A stretch of 64,000 bases of DNA from Aldrovandia affinis (GCA_029706075.1 JAINUG010000005.1:7739001-7803000), one strand, 5' to 3'. Positions 47,052-62,984 are shown, counted from the stretch's first letter. Numbers and translations: made by a program. The notes: generated by a model from the sequence alone, not told the origin.

Positions 47052-47140
47052 TGTACCGTCAGGGAGACATTGGAACTAGTTGGTATGCAGTTCTCTCTGG
47101 TTCCCTTGATGTCAAAGTATCTGAGACAGCCAACCATCAG
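47052..47140 (+). CDS. rapgef4: rapgef4 (EPAC2) coding exon 3
   Basis: Encodes residues 71-100. The first two bases complete the split Leu codon, then [20 protein letters not shown] and KVSETANHQ follow. This is the first beta-strands of cyclic-nucleotide-binding domain A, with the characteristic [18 protein letters not shown] hairpin and turn. The acceptor is TTTTTCAG and the donor GTAAGT, and the exon ends in phase 0. Sequence is intact and near-identical to mammals over the core. A hAT-type element starts only 85 bases after the donor. Confidence 0.95.
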
Positions 47141-47225
47141 GTAAGTACCATTAGTACCAACAATACCCCAGAAACATGCTGCAACTCAGATACCCAACTC
47201 ATATACCTCTTAGTATACATTAGGA

Positions 47226-48434
47226 CAGTGGTTCCCAACCTCGGTCCTGAAACCCACTGTGTAAGCTGGTTTTCGTTCCAACCATAATTGCCACCTCTGA
47301 ATTGTAACTAGCTTGTTCTTAAATAGACACTTTTAAATTCTATTAAAGCATGATTTACTCTCTTAAGGCCATACTATATAAGGAATAGCTATGCATGCCA
47401 TGAACAATAAATGTCCCATATTCACATCCCAGGACTTTTAGTCACTGTAATGTGCTATATAACTAAAGGCATGCATTTTTCACCATCTGTCTCAAGAAGC
47501 TGCAGTTCTTTTCTGATCCTCAAGGCTGTAGGTACTCTATTTTCAGTAATTAGTGGCAATTACTCAAATGAACATGAGCAATTATACAATTAAGTGCCAA
47601 TCTGAGCGTTGGTGCAAGGGCGCAAGTCTACAAATTGATGTTGTTTCAGAGAGGGGAGTTCCCTCTTATGGACAAGGTTTTATACCTCTACAACAAGTCA
47701 TGAAAGAGGAAACAACAAATGAATTTTAAAAATCAAGGCATCCCATCAATAACTATTTTGTTCTTTATATTTTATTTTGCCTTTAGGCTGTCAAAAAACC
47801 TTTTTCCTTTTGCTTTCAATAGTTTTTTTAAGTTTGTGCAGTTTAAATATATCCACCCACTCTTTTCAACATATCAGTGTCTTTGCTCCAGGATGGGCAT
47901 GATATGTCCTACAGAAGTGTCAACAGACATATTTTCACAATTGAAATCAGTATGATTACATGTGGGTGTGTGCAGTGCCAACTGCCTACTAGTTTACTAC
48001 ACTGCAATCTGCACCTCATTCGTGGTAATTGAATTATTATTTGAGATTGTAATTGAATTATTATTTGAGATTGTAATGCATTGATTGTACCCTACTTTAC
48101 CCTAAATTGATCCGTCTACCACAATAACAAGTAGTCCCAAAAGGTTCTCTATCGACCTCTTGGTGTTCATCGAACTGCAAGTTCCTGACAATTAGTGGGG
48201 GCCTAATTGTTGAAATTGTGGACACCTGGTTACTGAAACTAAACCATTTGTGGAAAATGAAGAGTTCAATGACTTAGCAATTGGCAACAAGCCAAAACTG
48301 CATTGTGTAAAATTAAGTTTAAGGAAAAAAATAATTACACACACATTTTCAACAACCTTAATTGTTCAAGAGATTGGCTGTAACAAAAACCAGTATACAC
48401 ATGGGGTCCCCAAAACCGAGGTTGGGAACCACTG
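47226..48434. mobile_element. hAT (Charlie-like) non-autonomous element in intron 3
   Basis: Both ends read CAGTGGTTCCCAACCTCGG inward and continue as imperfect inverted repeats for about 60 bp. The flanking octamers CATTAGGA and CATTGACA share five of eight bases, as expected for an old 8-bp duplication. The CAGTGGTTC start is typical of Charlie-type hAT elements. The interior is non-coding, with a local duplication GAATTATTATTTGAGATTGT at about 48028-48075. Confidence 0.75.
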
Positions 48435-48507
48435 CATTGACATTCCCAGAAATGTTCCACTCCTAGTGGACAATGTGTCAAATTCAACCCATCCTGTCTG
48501 ATAAGAA

Positions 48508-48550
48508 AATACTACTGCTACTACTACTACTAGTACTACTACTAATAATA
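48508..48550. repeat. (TAC)n microsatellite
   Basis: About twelve imperfect TAC/CTA units ending in AATAATAAAG. Confidence 0.8.
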
Positions 48551-48606
48551 AAGAACATTTGTAAAATTGGACTCTTCTTAATGATGCCTGGCCTACCACT
48601 AGGCCA

Positions 48607-48717
48607 AACACGCAGGAACTTCTGTAGGGCTAATGCAAACACACGGCAACTTCTGTAGGGCTAATCTAATGCAAACATGCGGCAACTTCTGTAGGGATAA
48701 TGCAAACACGCGGCAAG
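48607..48717. repeat. Short tandem repeat, about 35-40 bp units
   Basis: The phrase GGCAACTTCTGTAGGG with TAATGCAAACA occurs about three and a half times with small indels. Confidence 0.8.
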
Positions 48718-49714
48718 ACAAGCTGGCAAACTGGGCGGAAGCAAAGAAAAAGCATGGCAATAATTATCTCAAAATACACACTATTGGTTTTGTTCTTATG
48801 TTTCATAGAGAGAATTGTGTTTCTTTCTTTTTTATACACACTATCAAAGCGCTTGCTATATTGTCTTAAAATTCTATTTCTTTATTATTCAATTATATCC
48901 AATATAGGATATTATGGGCATGTTTAGCTCTGCAAATATGCCTACTGTAACCATTACCACTCCTTATTGCTCATTGGCGTTGGACCTGCTTATGATCCAT
49001 CCATAGACTGGCCAATCTGATAAGCCAGCTGATTAGAGATCAGTTTGCTGGGCTCTTCTCCCTGGTCCTGGAGGTTTCTATTACACTCAGCCAAGACTGT
49101 CTATTGACTCTCCTGGATGGAGTGCACAGTCTTGGGGGAATGTAATGTCCTTCCCATTGCAGAGTGAAAGCTGTTAATAGCCTGCTGCTGGTTCTTTATT
49201 CCTTATGCTGCTGAGGCCATATCTTTGTGTGTTATGGCTTTCTAATTTTCACACTCATGACAAATAATATTTAAATGATCTTCATGCATATGCAAATATA
49301 GTTCCTCATTTGACCCTCAGCTAATTTCAGGTACAAAGCACTGAAGCACAGACCTACTCGAGAGTGCTTTGTCAGTGAGGTTCCTAACCTTGGAGACTCG
49401 AGAGGCCATTTTGTGTAATTATCTTCCACCACATTTGGCCACTCTCTTTGTGCTGATTGGAGTGATTGGAGGAGCCCTTTGACTCAAATGCAACTGTGCA
49501 GCACCTAGCTGCCTAGATTGCGCCCTTCCTCCGGGAGTGCTCTGAAATGAGGTGGCATGCTTTAAGAGGCCCTTGCAGGATGAAACAGTTGGAAATTAAC
49601 AAATGCGTCCGGATTAATTGAGCCCCCATCTCCTCCTGGCAAACAAATTAGCCACGCGAGGGGAGAGGCCACCCAGGCTGTCACACTGTCTTCTCTTTTC
49701 TGTGCCCTCTGAAG
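48718..49714 (+). other. rapgef4 intron 3, distal part
   Basis: No repeat recognised. The last 300 bases before exon 4 are of higher complexity (for example GGATTAATTGAGCCCCC) and may be conserved noncoding sequence; this is not testable without alignment. The intron ends CTCTGAAG. Confidence 0.4.
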
Positions 49715-49860
49715 GATGCAGTTACGATCTGCACCCTGGGGATCGGCACGGCTTTCGGGGAGTCCATCCTGGACAACACCCCCGGCACGCCACCATCGTC
49801 ACCCGGGAGTTCAGCGAGCTGCTACGCATTGAGCAGAAGGAGTTCAAGTGCCTGTGGGAG
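49715..49860 (+). CDS. rapgef4: rapgef4 (EPAC2) coding exon 4, with a one-base deletion
   Basis: Encodes the second half of cyclic-nucleotide-binding domain [21 protein letters not shown] then NTP in one frame, then [20 protein letters not shown] and FKCLWE in the next. Residues 111-125 are the phosphate-binding cassette that holds cAMP, and the break falls inside it, between Pro123 and Arg124. The exon is 146 bases where the intact frame needs 147; the run after AACA has five C where six are expected. Without correction the exon stays open but leaves in the wrong phase for exon 5. The acceptor is CTGAAG and the donor GTGAGG. The rest is so well conserved that either a recent mutation or, more likely, an assembly error explains it. 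The following exon is not in the window. Confidence 0.9.
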
Positions 49861-51698
49861 GTGAGGCTGCTGTGCTGGGCTCTGGAACAGTGCACTACTA
49901 GGTTCTGAGATGACACTGCAGAGCATTGATATCAGGGCTGGTTGGGTGGTTTTGAAAGGGTTTGTTGTTTAATTTTTGGGCTGGGTAGTGCAGTTTTTTT
50001 GTTGCTGTGTACAGTTAAGTGTGTCTACATATACTATCCATGTAATATTGCACAGTAACATGCTGATCAGCAGATATAGATAACATCATTTATCTGACAG
50101 TTTGATCGAGTAGAAGATAGATGCATTGTGCAGGATGTATCAATCAGTTTAATATTTCAGCATCAGCAGCCAAACCTGGACTGCTGCAGTTGAATATGCG
50201 TACTTTAACATGACAAATAGGAATGAATTTAAGACATTTGACATGTGCACTCATATGCTGATGCTCTGTAAAAATGGCCCAAGTTATCTGACAGGCTTGC
50301 ATCAAGATCATTTAGTTTTTCCCCTTGTATAGGATTTCAGTGGTTATTTTCTTTTAAAAGAATCCAATATTTTATTTTCTTAAGAATCAAATAGTGACTG
50401 ATTCTGTCTAAAGAATATAGTGTAGAGGCTCGGTATGGCGATTGTGTCTTGGCAGATTTTCAAACTTCATGTCTCATCCTATCACTCTCATTGCAGAAAT
50501 TATTTTTGATTGGGCGTAAAAGTATAAAAATCTTAATGTTGATTAATTAACACCACTTTGACATGGATGCACAGTGTTTTATGTAAATTAAAATGTCAAT
50601 GGAAACATTTTTAAAAAACATAATGTTTTGATGCTCATCAATTACAGAAGTGATCAATATACACATAAGGTCTCTTAAGGCCCACTGCAAATTAGATTTT
50701 GTTGTTGTGCCCACAAGTTACTATATTGCGCCAAGGAATTGGTAAAGCATGGGGGAATTACTATATCTTGCCCACGGCCTCATAAAGCATGCAAACAAGT
50801 GAATAAATTCATGACCACGAATTTGTAAAGCCTGAGCACGAGTCACTAAAGCATGCGCACAAGATAGGTAGCCCTGCAGTACAGGAAATGCCATTTCCTG
50901 TTTACTTACTAATTTGTGGGCACCATATAGTAATTTATGACCACGTTGTACCAACTCCTGGGCCCGATATAGTTACTTGTGGAACGACGTAAAAATAACA
51001 TTTGCTATGGCCCTTTGCGTGCAGCGTAGGTCTCTGTGTGAAAGACAAGAATATAATTTTGTGAAAAATTCTGCACCTGATGATACAGTACAAACTGGCT
51101 TTAGTTTTATTTAGTCTACAGTAATAAATGATTTGACCACCAGGGGTCAGTGTTATTTTAATATAAACCAAGCTCCATACCACATAGGAAAGTATTTTGT
51201 GTATTGGTTTCTGTTGGATTGTAACATTACCACATCTCTTCCAGGAAAACAAATAAGCATTTTCTCTAATCTGCCTCAAACTCCCATGTTAAGCAATTGA
51301 GGCCTGGTGTCACAAGCAGTGGCCACAAATTCATTCTAATTCACACTAATTGTTAGTAATAAGTGTAATTATATTTGAATAGTTCCGCCAGTATGACCTG
51401 ACTTTGACCGTTGCTTCCTCTGTAGGTTGGGTTGTCAGTTTGTTTGGCATGCAAACTGTACTGTGAGCTAGTTATAACCTTGATTTGGTTGCTTAATCAC
51501 ATGACCCACAGACCTTGTTGATATGAATGATGCACTGAATGTTTATTTGAATGGCCCTTTTGAATTGTGCCCCTCTCCTCCCTCCGTTTTGGATCTCTGA
51601 TTGGTTCTGGACTAAAGCAGTTGGTTTTTATGGCACCTGACTGACTCCTCCAAGAACAGAATTTGGCTTGGTGTTACATAATGTACTTAACTTTGTGT

Positions 51699-51699
<1 letters not shown>
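49861..51699 (+). other. rapgef4 intron 4, proximal part
   Basis: No exon found. Positions 50690-51000 contain recurring CACGA and AAAGCATG(C/G) words suggestive of an old MITE, without clear ends. Confidence 0.4.

Positions 51700-51750
<51 letters not shown>
51700..51750. repeat. (TG)n microsatellite
   Basis: About 25 uninterrupted TG units. Confidence 0.95.
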
Positions 51751-51754
<4 letters not shown>

Positions 51755-52498
51755 TATGATGTATGGGTATGTTTGTGTCATGTCATGTGTGTCTTCACTC
51801 TGCCAAGGAGGTTGGGGGGTCTCTCTGAATAGGATGACAGTAGAGTGGAGGGAGAGGGGGCAGAAACTGCTGCATGGCACTCGATAACACCCGTGGATCT
51901 CTCGATGCTTGTCTGGGCCGTGATCCACACAGGCACAACATGTCCAGAGGAAAAGGGTTGACTGATAGGTCGATTTAAGGTGCCTTTTCATTTCCTCGTC
52001 TGTTGTGTAAGTACATGTTTGCCCTCCAGTGTCAGTACTGAAGCCTGTTTTTTTAAGTGGATAGAGAGAAAATAGTGACTTTGAGTCAGATATTTGTAAG
52101 GGCTTGTGGCAATGGCAGTGAGTGGGTTTTGAATATATGAGAAATTGTGATGCACAGATATGATGAACATCTATTTCTGCTGAAAATGGTCTTTATATTT
52201 TTGATTTTATTTGGTGTGCTGTTTTCTGCAATGATTAAAATGAAGCGTCTGGGATATTGGCACTTTGGTAACAATTGTTAGCAGCTAATTTGGACTTTGC
52301 AGAATGCATATCATTTGGCTGGCATATACTGTATAATTTTAATGCAAGAGCACCAGAGCAGTATAATGAGCACATGCTTTGAAATAGCTATTTTCTTGAG
52401 AAATGTGGATGCTGTTACTTTTTGTTGCCCTCGATTGAGTAAAGCCAAGTAGGGTGGGTGCTGCCATGTCACAATTTGAACAATTTGGGAGTAAGTAG
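51751..52498. other. Intron 4 DNA, nothing recognised
   Basis: No repeat ends or exon-like segments noticed. Confidence 0.4.
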
Positions 52499-53005
52499 TG
52501 TCAGGATTGTGGTAGGTGTGGAACCAAGTGCAGGCGAGAGAGAGGCCCAGAATGCGGAAATGTGTTTAAGATATTTATTATCTTTAAACGCTGGCAGGAA
52601 AACAAAAGCAAAAAAACGTGTCTGCGAAGACACGTAAATATACTAACAAAACAAACCAAAATAACAAGCAATCAGGAACAAACAAAACTAGCTAATACGA
52701 AAAATCCAAAACGTATTCCAAAAACATGGAATAAACTAAACACTGGAAATCTAATAAACAAACAAGGACACGAACAAACAATTTCGTGAGAGGCAAGAGA
52801 CACTAAGCAACAGTGGTTACAACAAAGCAAAGCTAGATAATGTCCAAGCAACGAACAGAGAAAGTTAGCCAGTTAAATGTCCTCCCGGTAATCATTCGCA
52901 GCTGTCAGCAATGATCCTGATTGTCTTTGGGAATTCCTGGCGTGTGTTCCACTTCTTCTGATTGGCGCTTGGGGGAAATGCCTGTTAGCTGACCGAGTCG
53001 TGACA
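52499..53005 (-). mobile_element. Solo LTR with 5-bp target duplication
   Basis: Perfect AGTAG duplications (52494-52498 and 53006-53010) flank a 507-bp segment beginning TGTCAGGATTG and ending GTCGTGACA. The A-rich half on the left and pyrimidine-rich half on the right suggest minus orientation. No internal region remains, so recombination between two LTRs has removed it. It is a different family from the Gypsy element at 57132. Confidence 0.8.
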
Positions 53006-53010
53006 AGTAG

Positions 53011-55987
53011 CATGCCAGCTTTATAGGTAATGGCATGTTCTACTAAAGTTAACATGCATGTGCCCGTACTGTATGTAACACTCAACCTCTCTGAACCGGA
53101 TAATACAATGACACACCCAATAGGAAACCACAGTTAAATTTGCCGCATGTAGGTAATGCCAGATTCTGCTGTTCGCAAAAGTGATTTTCACAATGGGTCT
53201 GTGATTTATTTCTCCTAAGGGTATTGGAAACATTTTGAAATGTCTCTTTTCACCATCAAGTTGAAAGGCCTCTTTTCACCATCACATGCCAGAAGGACAT
53301 GTGATTTATTGTGATGTATAACCAGGGACTGTCCTGCTGCATCAGACCTGTGTTGCCTCTGTGTTTATTAGGATAACTGCTGTTGCATCATACCTGTTAA
53401 AGAAGAGAATGAGTTGAATTTAAGCGCTGTGTGCAAGATTGTAGAGGAGAACTCTGGTGTGTTCATGTTGCTCGGGCAGAAGGCGGCTGAGAATGATTTT
53501 ACGGCTCCTACAGTCAGCCATCTTTCTAAAGTAGGCGGGCTAGCGTATCACAAGTTATGTTTTTGTGAAGAGAGAAGTAAACGAAAGCAATAACACTGGA
53601 TTTCTGAATGATATTCAAAACTAATAAATGTATGAAATTATGAACAAACACCTGACAAAATTGAACAACAATACAAATTCATACTTGTTGTCTAGAGGAT
53701 TTGATGTTCTTTTCCGACAACAATTTAGGACATGATTCTTAATCCTAATGTTCAATATTTTTACTGATTGGATAACACATTGCTGTTAATTGATGTTAAC
53801 CACACTTGCTTTCATACACCAACAATTACAGAAGCTCAATACATGCACGTTTGAACCAGAACATGTTTGTAGGTTGTTTTGGCATAATACAGACCAGGGT
53901 ACTTGAGCACTTTCTCTCTAAACTGTGAGCTAATTATACTTCCAAGCTAGATGACGACACCATTTACTTTAGACGGCGGTGGGGGTCATCTATGGTGGTC
54001 GTACGAACACACCGACAGACTTGTGGTGTCTAAAATCAGAATTTGCAGAGTCGACTCTGTTTTGTCCTCAACTCAATTGATTGAGTTGCCTCTCGCTCTC
54101 AACTCCTACATACCAAATTTTTAATTTGAATGGCAAAGACTGCAATGGAGAATGGGGAAATCTTTTTCAATATACTTCTGTGACAGATTTGGATTGTTTT
54201 CCCCCTACAGTGGGCGTAGCCTTAGGGTGTGATGCTATGCCGACTGTGTCTATATCTCAAGATGAACATTTAAAAAACTGTCTGATCTTCTCAATTCTGT
54301 GATAACAAAAATGATGAATTCATTAACCATATACCTAATATACACCTTCTCTAGTAATAATGAACTAATCCACTCAACGCGATATACTGTATGCATTTTT
54401 TTCTGGACAGCACATGATGGGGGGAGGGGAGGTTTATTAGGGCTAAATGTTCTTTCACAACTAACCATGATGCGCTCAACAGACCATTGCATAAATGTGA
54501 CAGCGTCTCATTAGTCTGAGCGGTGGTATTTGAATATCAAGCCTGGTGAAAATCAAGAAAAAAAAACATAGAAAGGAAGAAACATGCTTATCAAGAGAAC
54601 AGAAACTTCCTGCCATTGGTACATTGGAGGCTAAACTAATTATTCAGGGCACTTCTGATTGCCATGGTGGGAGTACATAACCAGCCATTTTGAACCTGGT
54701 GAGATGTCGATCACTTGGGAGGCTCATAACCTTGTGGCACTATGAGCCTGACCAGGTTGACAGCCTGATGTGAGACATAACTCTGACAGTCCACCCAACT
54801 GTTAGAGATGTGCTTTGCTAATAAAGTAATGGTCAGTTATTCTGATGAATCATGATCTTGTGAGTGTGGGTATAAGATTTATTTTTGTGCGGTATGTGAA
54901 TTCTTTGATTATTGCAATAGACATACAGTATATCCATATATGTTGTAATCTGCAGAGTTCCCCAACAAATTTACAATGTTTAATTTTCAGGATTGCATTT
55001 AAAGACTGTTGGAACAGTGAAGTTAGAATAAAAATGGTCTATTCCCTGAATCTAGTAGCCTTAACAGTCAAATGCCCTTGTTTAAAGTTCAGCACTCTGA
55101 ATACTGAACACATTAAAACCCCTCACTTATCCTACATGTAAACTATATTTATTTGATTTAACATAATAATTACTACACAGGATACCAAATATCAATTAAA
55201 TCTCCAACTTTGCTACCACTTTACAAGCTTGCTCGTACCATGTCAAGCTCTGCTCTCATCTGGCTGCGACCTGAAAGACGTAAATTCCAAACTGGAAAGC
55301 CCCAACAATTATCAGCCACATGGAAATCAACATTCAATTGGATATCTCGGCTGGTTTATTCAGTTACAACAGTTAGACAAACTATTCAGCTATACAGACG
55401 TAGGTCGAACTACCTTAACAAATACTAAATCCTAGACATACAATTGTAACCATCACAAAAGAGATGAAATGGAAGAAAATGATACCAAACCAAGCTTGTC
55501 TCTCTCCAAATGCAAACACACGCAGCCGAGGTGTGAGCTGGAACCAGATTTTCCAAGAGAAAAACAGGACAGAACAACTTGTAGAATTCCCACCCAAAAT
55601 CCAAGCCAGAACCCCTTTTTATATTTTTGTTTTGGGTCACTTACTACCACAAGATATCTTTTCAAGGTTTCTATTGATATGCTCCTCTCATGTTGAGAAT
55701 CGTGGCAATATCAAATATTACTAGGGCCTGGGGAGGTTTATACCGAGATGGTGGTTGAGCTGATATTTGGAGAGGCATAATGTGCTCAAGAACATGGCTA
55801 CCAAGTGACAAGGCCCATCATATCATGTGCCCTGGCCTCACTCACAGAGCAATAAACCCAGAAAAGATGTCCCACTCTGTCTGCCTGCGCAGGTTTTTCA
55901 AAAGGCACCTTCCCGACAAGACACACGATCACAGAAGAATATTATGAAAATAATACCTAGCATTTGTTGGGCCAACACGATTAAGAT
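53011..55987. other. Intron 4 DNA, nothing recognised
   Basis: I looked for the next rapgef4 exon (the conserved KYRQYMAGLL start) and did not find it. Short frames at 55210-55730 show no domain. Confidence 0.4.
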
Positions 55988-56310
55988 TCTATAACTCATT
56001 GGAGGGATGCAACACCATTTTAACATGAAACATTCCATCATTTGGTGTTTTGTTTATAGTGGAAAACCGCTCCAGAATCTCCCATAAGTGTTAAATTGGG
56101 TTGAGATATGGTGACTGAGAAGACCATGCCATATGATTTACATCATTTTAATGCTCATCAAACCATTGAGTGACCACTTGACAATGCTCTGTGGCTGGGG
56201 GCATTGTCATTTTGGAAGAGACCACTCTTATGCTTCATTATAAGATGAAGGTGATCACTCAGAATGGCTTTTTACCTTGCTCTCTAATGGGTTGAGTTCT
56301 CCCAGCATTC
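55988..56310 (-). mobile_element. Decayed Tc1/mariner fragment
   Basis: Shares TTGGAGGGATGCAACACCAT, CCGCTCCAGAATCTCCCATA and TGGTGACTGAGA with the copies at 9562 and 18554, same orientation. No terminal repeat is present and the coding is destroyed. Confidence 0.7.
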
Positions 56311-57131
56311 AGCTTCACACCAAGGCAATTCTGTTGATGCCGAAATGGTTTGACGCTACAATTAGGTATCTGCCTGAGACCATCAAGCCTGCCATTGTTG
56401 GGAGCACACTTGACAGTTGGTGAGGGCTCTCATTTTGATGCCATGATGTCACCAAGCAATCATTCCAGGGCCTGAGGGATGATAAAAACTGGCACTGTTA
56501 GAATCATCAATTGGGTGCCGCTATCCTCACCATTACCAGATAATGGTGCTACAACAGTACGTGTCTCACAATTCATCTGGAAATTGCAGTTTCCGAGATG
56601 GCAATCTGGACTTACTAATTATAAGATCAATGCAGTGTGTCCATCATAACAGTTCGGTAGCCCAGTAAAGATGCAATGCATACACGGTGGAAACAGTGTG
56701 TACGCTGCTCTAAAAGACATAAAAATTAGCCACTTGTACCAATTAACCAGCTAATTGTTATATTTTATTATCCTCAATACCTGTTTTCCTCAATACCACA
56801 GAACTGTATTGACTTAAAACCATAAAAGCGAAAGTTAAACATTTTAAGTGACACAACTGACATGCTTTTTATTTGTAATTATAAACGGCCAAGTGTGATA
56901 TAACTGTTGCCTGTGGCGCAGGAGAAGACGTATCCGACCACTTTTTTCAGGAGGGAGTTGAACAAATGCACATGTTAATAGTCTGATGTGATGAGCTAAC
57001 TAAAGTCTGAATCAAATAATGTGGAAGCAGGTAGACAGTGTTTTTAGTGTTTAATAAATCTAGAAATACATGTTGTGTACTGTGACACCAGGAGGGGTGG
57101 AGGGAGGAGTAGAGAGGGCTGCTCCTCCGCT
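56311..57131. other. Intron 4 DNA flanking the Gypsy insertion
   Basis: Possible further Tc1-like decay to about 56600. The GGAGGGGTGGAGGGAGGAG stretch just before the Gypsy element is purine-rich. Nothing else recognised. Confidence 0.35.
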
Positions 57132-57704
57132 TGTTGTGGTGACAGGAACGAATCCAAATGCGGACACAGACAAAGTTAGGATGGAGAGTGATGTTTTAAT
57201 AATAATTGTAGTAGTAATGACAGAGGTAGTGGAGACGATGAGCTGGACACTGGAAGGGATGCACAGGAGGACAGACAGGATGAGGAAACCGGGAGGGGCA
57301 GCTAAGCGTGCAGGCAGGCGGGGCTGGCAGGACGGACAGAGCTGGCAGACGGATGAAGAATGAACCTGAACACAGGGGGGAACAACAGGAACAAGGGTAA
57401 ACAAACATATAACACAACACGCAGAGAACAGTAAACACAGAGTCTAATATAAGGTAACAGAAGTCAGCTTCTACCGAGAAGGGAAAACAACGATCTGACG
57501 ATGAATGACTGGAAAACCGGGGTAGATATACTGCAGGGCTGATGATCTAGATGGGAAGCTGGTGTGCGGAACGGACGACGGAATTGGTAACAGGTGAACA
57601 TGATGAGGAGTAATGAGGGATGATAATTGAATGATGGAAAATAATAAAACAATTAACAAACAATCACAAGGGAGAAACAAGACAGGAACAAAGGGAATGT
57701 GACA
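57132..57704 (-). repeat. 3' LTR of the Gypsy element
   Basis: 573 bp, TG...CA ends, near-identical to the LTR at 62054. It has one extra G in a G run, one extra base in a second run and two substitutions. Confidence 0.95.
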
Positions 57705-57709
57705 GTACC

Positions 57710-61019
<3,310 letters not shown>

Positions 61020-61023
<4 letters not shown>

Positions 61024-62036
61024 TGGTGAGCCCCCTCTTTTGGCCGAAGGGAGCAGGAAGACAGGTAGTGACCAGGCTGACCGCAGTAGAGGCAGGATCC
61101 CGATTGCATCCTCCGAAGACGCTCAGCTGGTGAGAGGCGAGCCCGACCCAGTTGCATAGGGACCTCTTCGGAGACGGCTGAGGTGGAGACAAGACCGGGA
61201 AGAGAGGCAGTAGGGGGTTCAGGTCTTGATTTAGGGGGGTAGAGAGAAGAGCCACGGGAAGGAAAGGTGGAGGAACAACGGACAACTCTTTCCCGGTGGC
61301 GCTCGCGGAGGCGGTTGTCCAGTCTAATGACCAGGGAAATGAGGTCGTCGAGAGTTGATGGGTCATCCCTGGCAGCCAACTCATCCTTCAGTGAGTCGCT
61401 GAGACCGTGCCTGAAAGCACCTCGGAGCGCCAGGTCGTTCCAACCGGACTCCGCAGCAGTGATGCGGAACTCCACCGCGAAGTCGGCCACAGAACGGGCA
61501 CCCTGGCGAATGGTAAACAAACGTTGATTAACGTCCGTGCCTCGGACTGGGTGGTCGAAGACATTCCTTAGTTCAGACATGAAGCGGGAGTAGGAGGTGA
61601 GACAGGAGGAATTGCTCCCCCACAAGGCGGACGCCCATGCCAGCGCATCCCCCTTGAGCAACCCCATTACGTAGGCGATGCGAGACCCATCGGTAGAATA
61701 AGAGGTGGGCTGCTGCTCGAAGACCAGGGAGCATTGGATGAGGAAGGCGCGGCACATCCCCAGGTCTCCGGCATAGCGATCCGGGCAGGAACGTGAGGCT
61801 CCTTGTGCGGGAACACTGGCGGGTCGGGGTGAAGAGGCGACAGGAGGAGCCTTGGGCAGGGATGAGGACTGCGAGTTGTAAAGACAAATCTTGCATCTGG
61901 GTCTTGATCTCCTTTACGCTGGTGGCGAGGCTGTGCAGCGCTGTCGTCAGCTCCTGGAGGATTGGCCCTGTTGGCCGACAAGAACGCCCTGTAGGGAAAG
62001 GGCCTGATGGAGCTGGCTCGTGTCCGCTGGATCCAT
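61020..62036 (-). pseudogene. Gypsy gag with CCHC zinc knuckle, frameshifted
   Basis: From the ATG at 62036 (MDPADTSQLHQAL) the frame is lost after about 28 codons, continues in another frame through EIKTQMQDLSLQLAVL, and returns to the first frame from about 61757 to the stop at 61020. The last part contains the capsid-like region (LLKGDALAWASALW, RQGARSVADFAVEFR, AFRHGLSDSLKDEL) and the knuckle CLYCGQPGHYLSSC. The protease frame starts where gag ends and lies in the -1 frame relative to it, which would suit programmed frameshifting, though assembly indels make this uncertain. Confidence 0.8.
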
Positions 62037-62053
62037 GCTTGGTCAGATCGTTC

Positions 62054-62624
62054 TGTTGTGGTGACAGGAACGAATCCAAATGCGGACACAGACAAAGTTA
62101 GGATGGAGAGTGATGTTTTAATAATAATTGTAGTAGTAATGACAGAGGTAGTGGAGACGATGAGCTGGACACTGGAAGGGATGCACAGGAGGACAGACAG
62201 GATGAGGAAACCGGGAGGGGCAGCTAAGCGTGCAGGCAGGCGGGGCTGGCAGGACGGACAGAGCTGGCAGACGGATGAAGAATGAACCTGAACACAGGGG
62301 GAACAACAGGAACAAGGGTAAACAAACATATAACACAACACGCAGAGAACAGTAAACACAGAGTCTAATATAAGGTAACAGAAGTCAGCTTCTACCGAGA
62401 AGGAAAACAACAATCTGACGATGAATGACTGGAAAACCGGGGTAGATATACTGCAGGGCTGATGATCTAGATGGGAAGCTGGTGTGCGGAACGGACGACG
62501 GAATTGGTAACAGGTGAACATGATGAGGAGTAATGAGGGATGATAATTGAATGATGGAAAATAATAAAACAATTAACAAACAATTACAAGGGAGAAACAA
62601 GACAGGAACAAAGGGAATGTGACA
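62054..62624 (-). repeat. 5' LTR of the Gypsy element
   Basis: 571 bp; the transcription-start LTR because the element reads leftwards. It is followed inward by GAACGATCTGACCAAGC, the likely primer-binding region. Confidence 0.95.
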
Positions 62625-62629
62625 CCGCT

Positions 62630-62984
62630 TTGGCTACTGTCAGTTGTTCAGGCATGCACAGGCATGCTCACTAATCAGCCTCAGGTGCTGCTTATTGCCT
62701 TCTTTAGGCCATACATAAAGGCACAGCCTGCCGAGCCTGGGGGAGAAAAATATTTTTGGACATGGGAAAAGTGGTGCTCTGTGAGCTGCTTTTTGAAACA
62801 TTTGAAACAGTTGCTTCAAAAATGTCCCATTGTATTGTCTGCAACTTGAGAATTTTTTATCCTCTTGCCATTAGATTGAATTCCCTGAAATCACTTTTGT
62901 TAACTTGGGGAAGTTAGTCTGAATAAAAAAAGGACTTAGTGAACAACCTTGATGAATATCTTTATTAATATCAAATCTTGGAGA
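62630..62984. other. DNA right of the Gypsy insertion
   Basis: Includes a duplicated GGCATGCACAGGCATGC-like stretch at 62651-62668. No gene or repeat family recognised. Confidence 0.4.

Noticed and set aside
48607..48717. Short spaced repeats resembling an array
   Set aside because: Units are directly adjacent, vary in length and lie in a vertebrate intron; a tandem repeat, not CRISPR.
51663..51991. Cys-Val and Thr-His repeat frames around the TG tract
   Set aside because: They are translations of a dinucleotide microsatellite.
53011..57131. A fifth rapgef4 exon
   Set aside because: I searched by eye for the conserved KYRQYMAGLL start and following residues on the plus strand and found nothing; it probably lies beyond the right edge.
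57070..57363. Plus-strand frames in both Gypsy LTRs (also 62007-62285)
   Set aside because: They are antisense to LTR sequence, repeated because the LTRs are repeated, and lack any domain.
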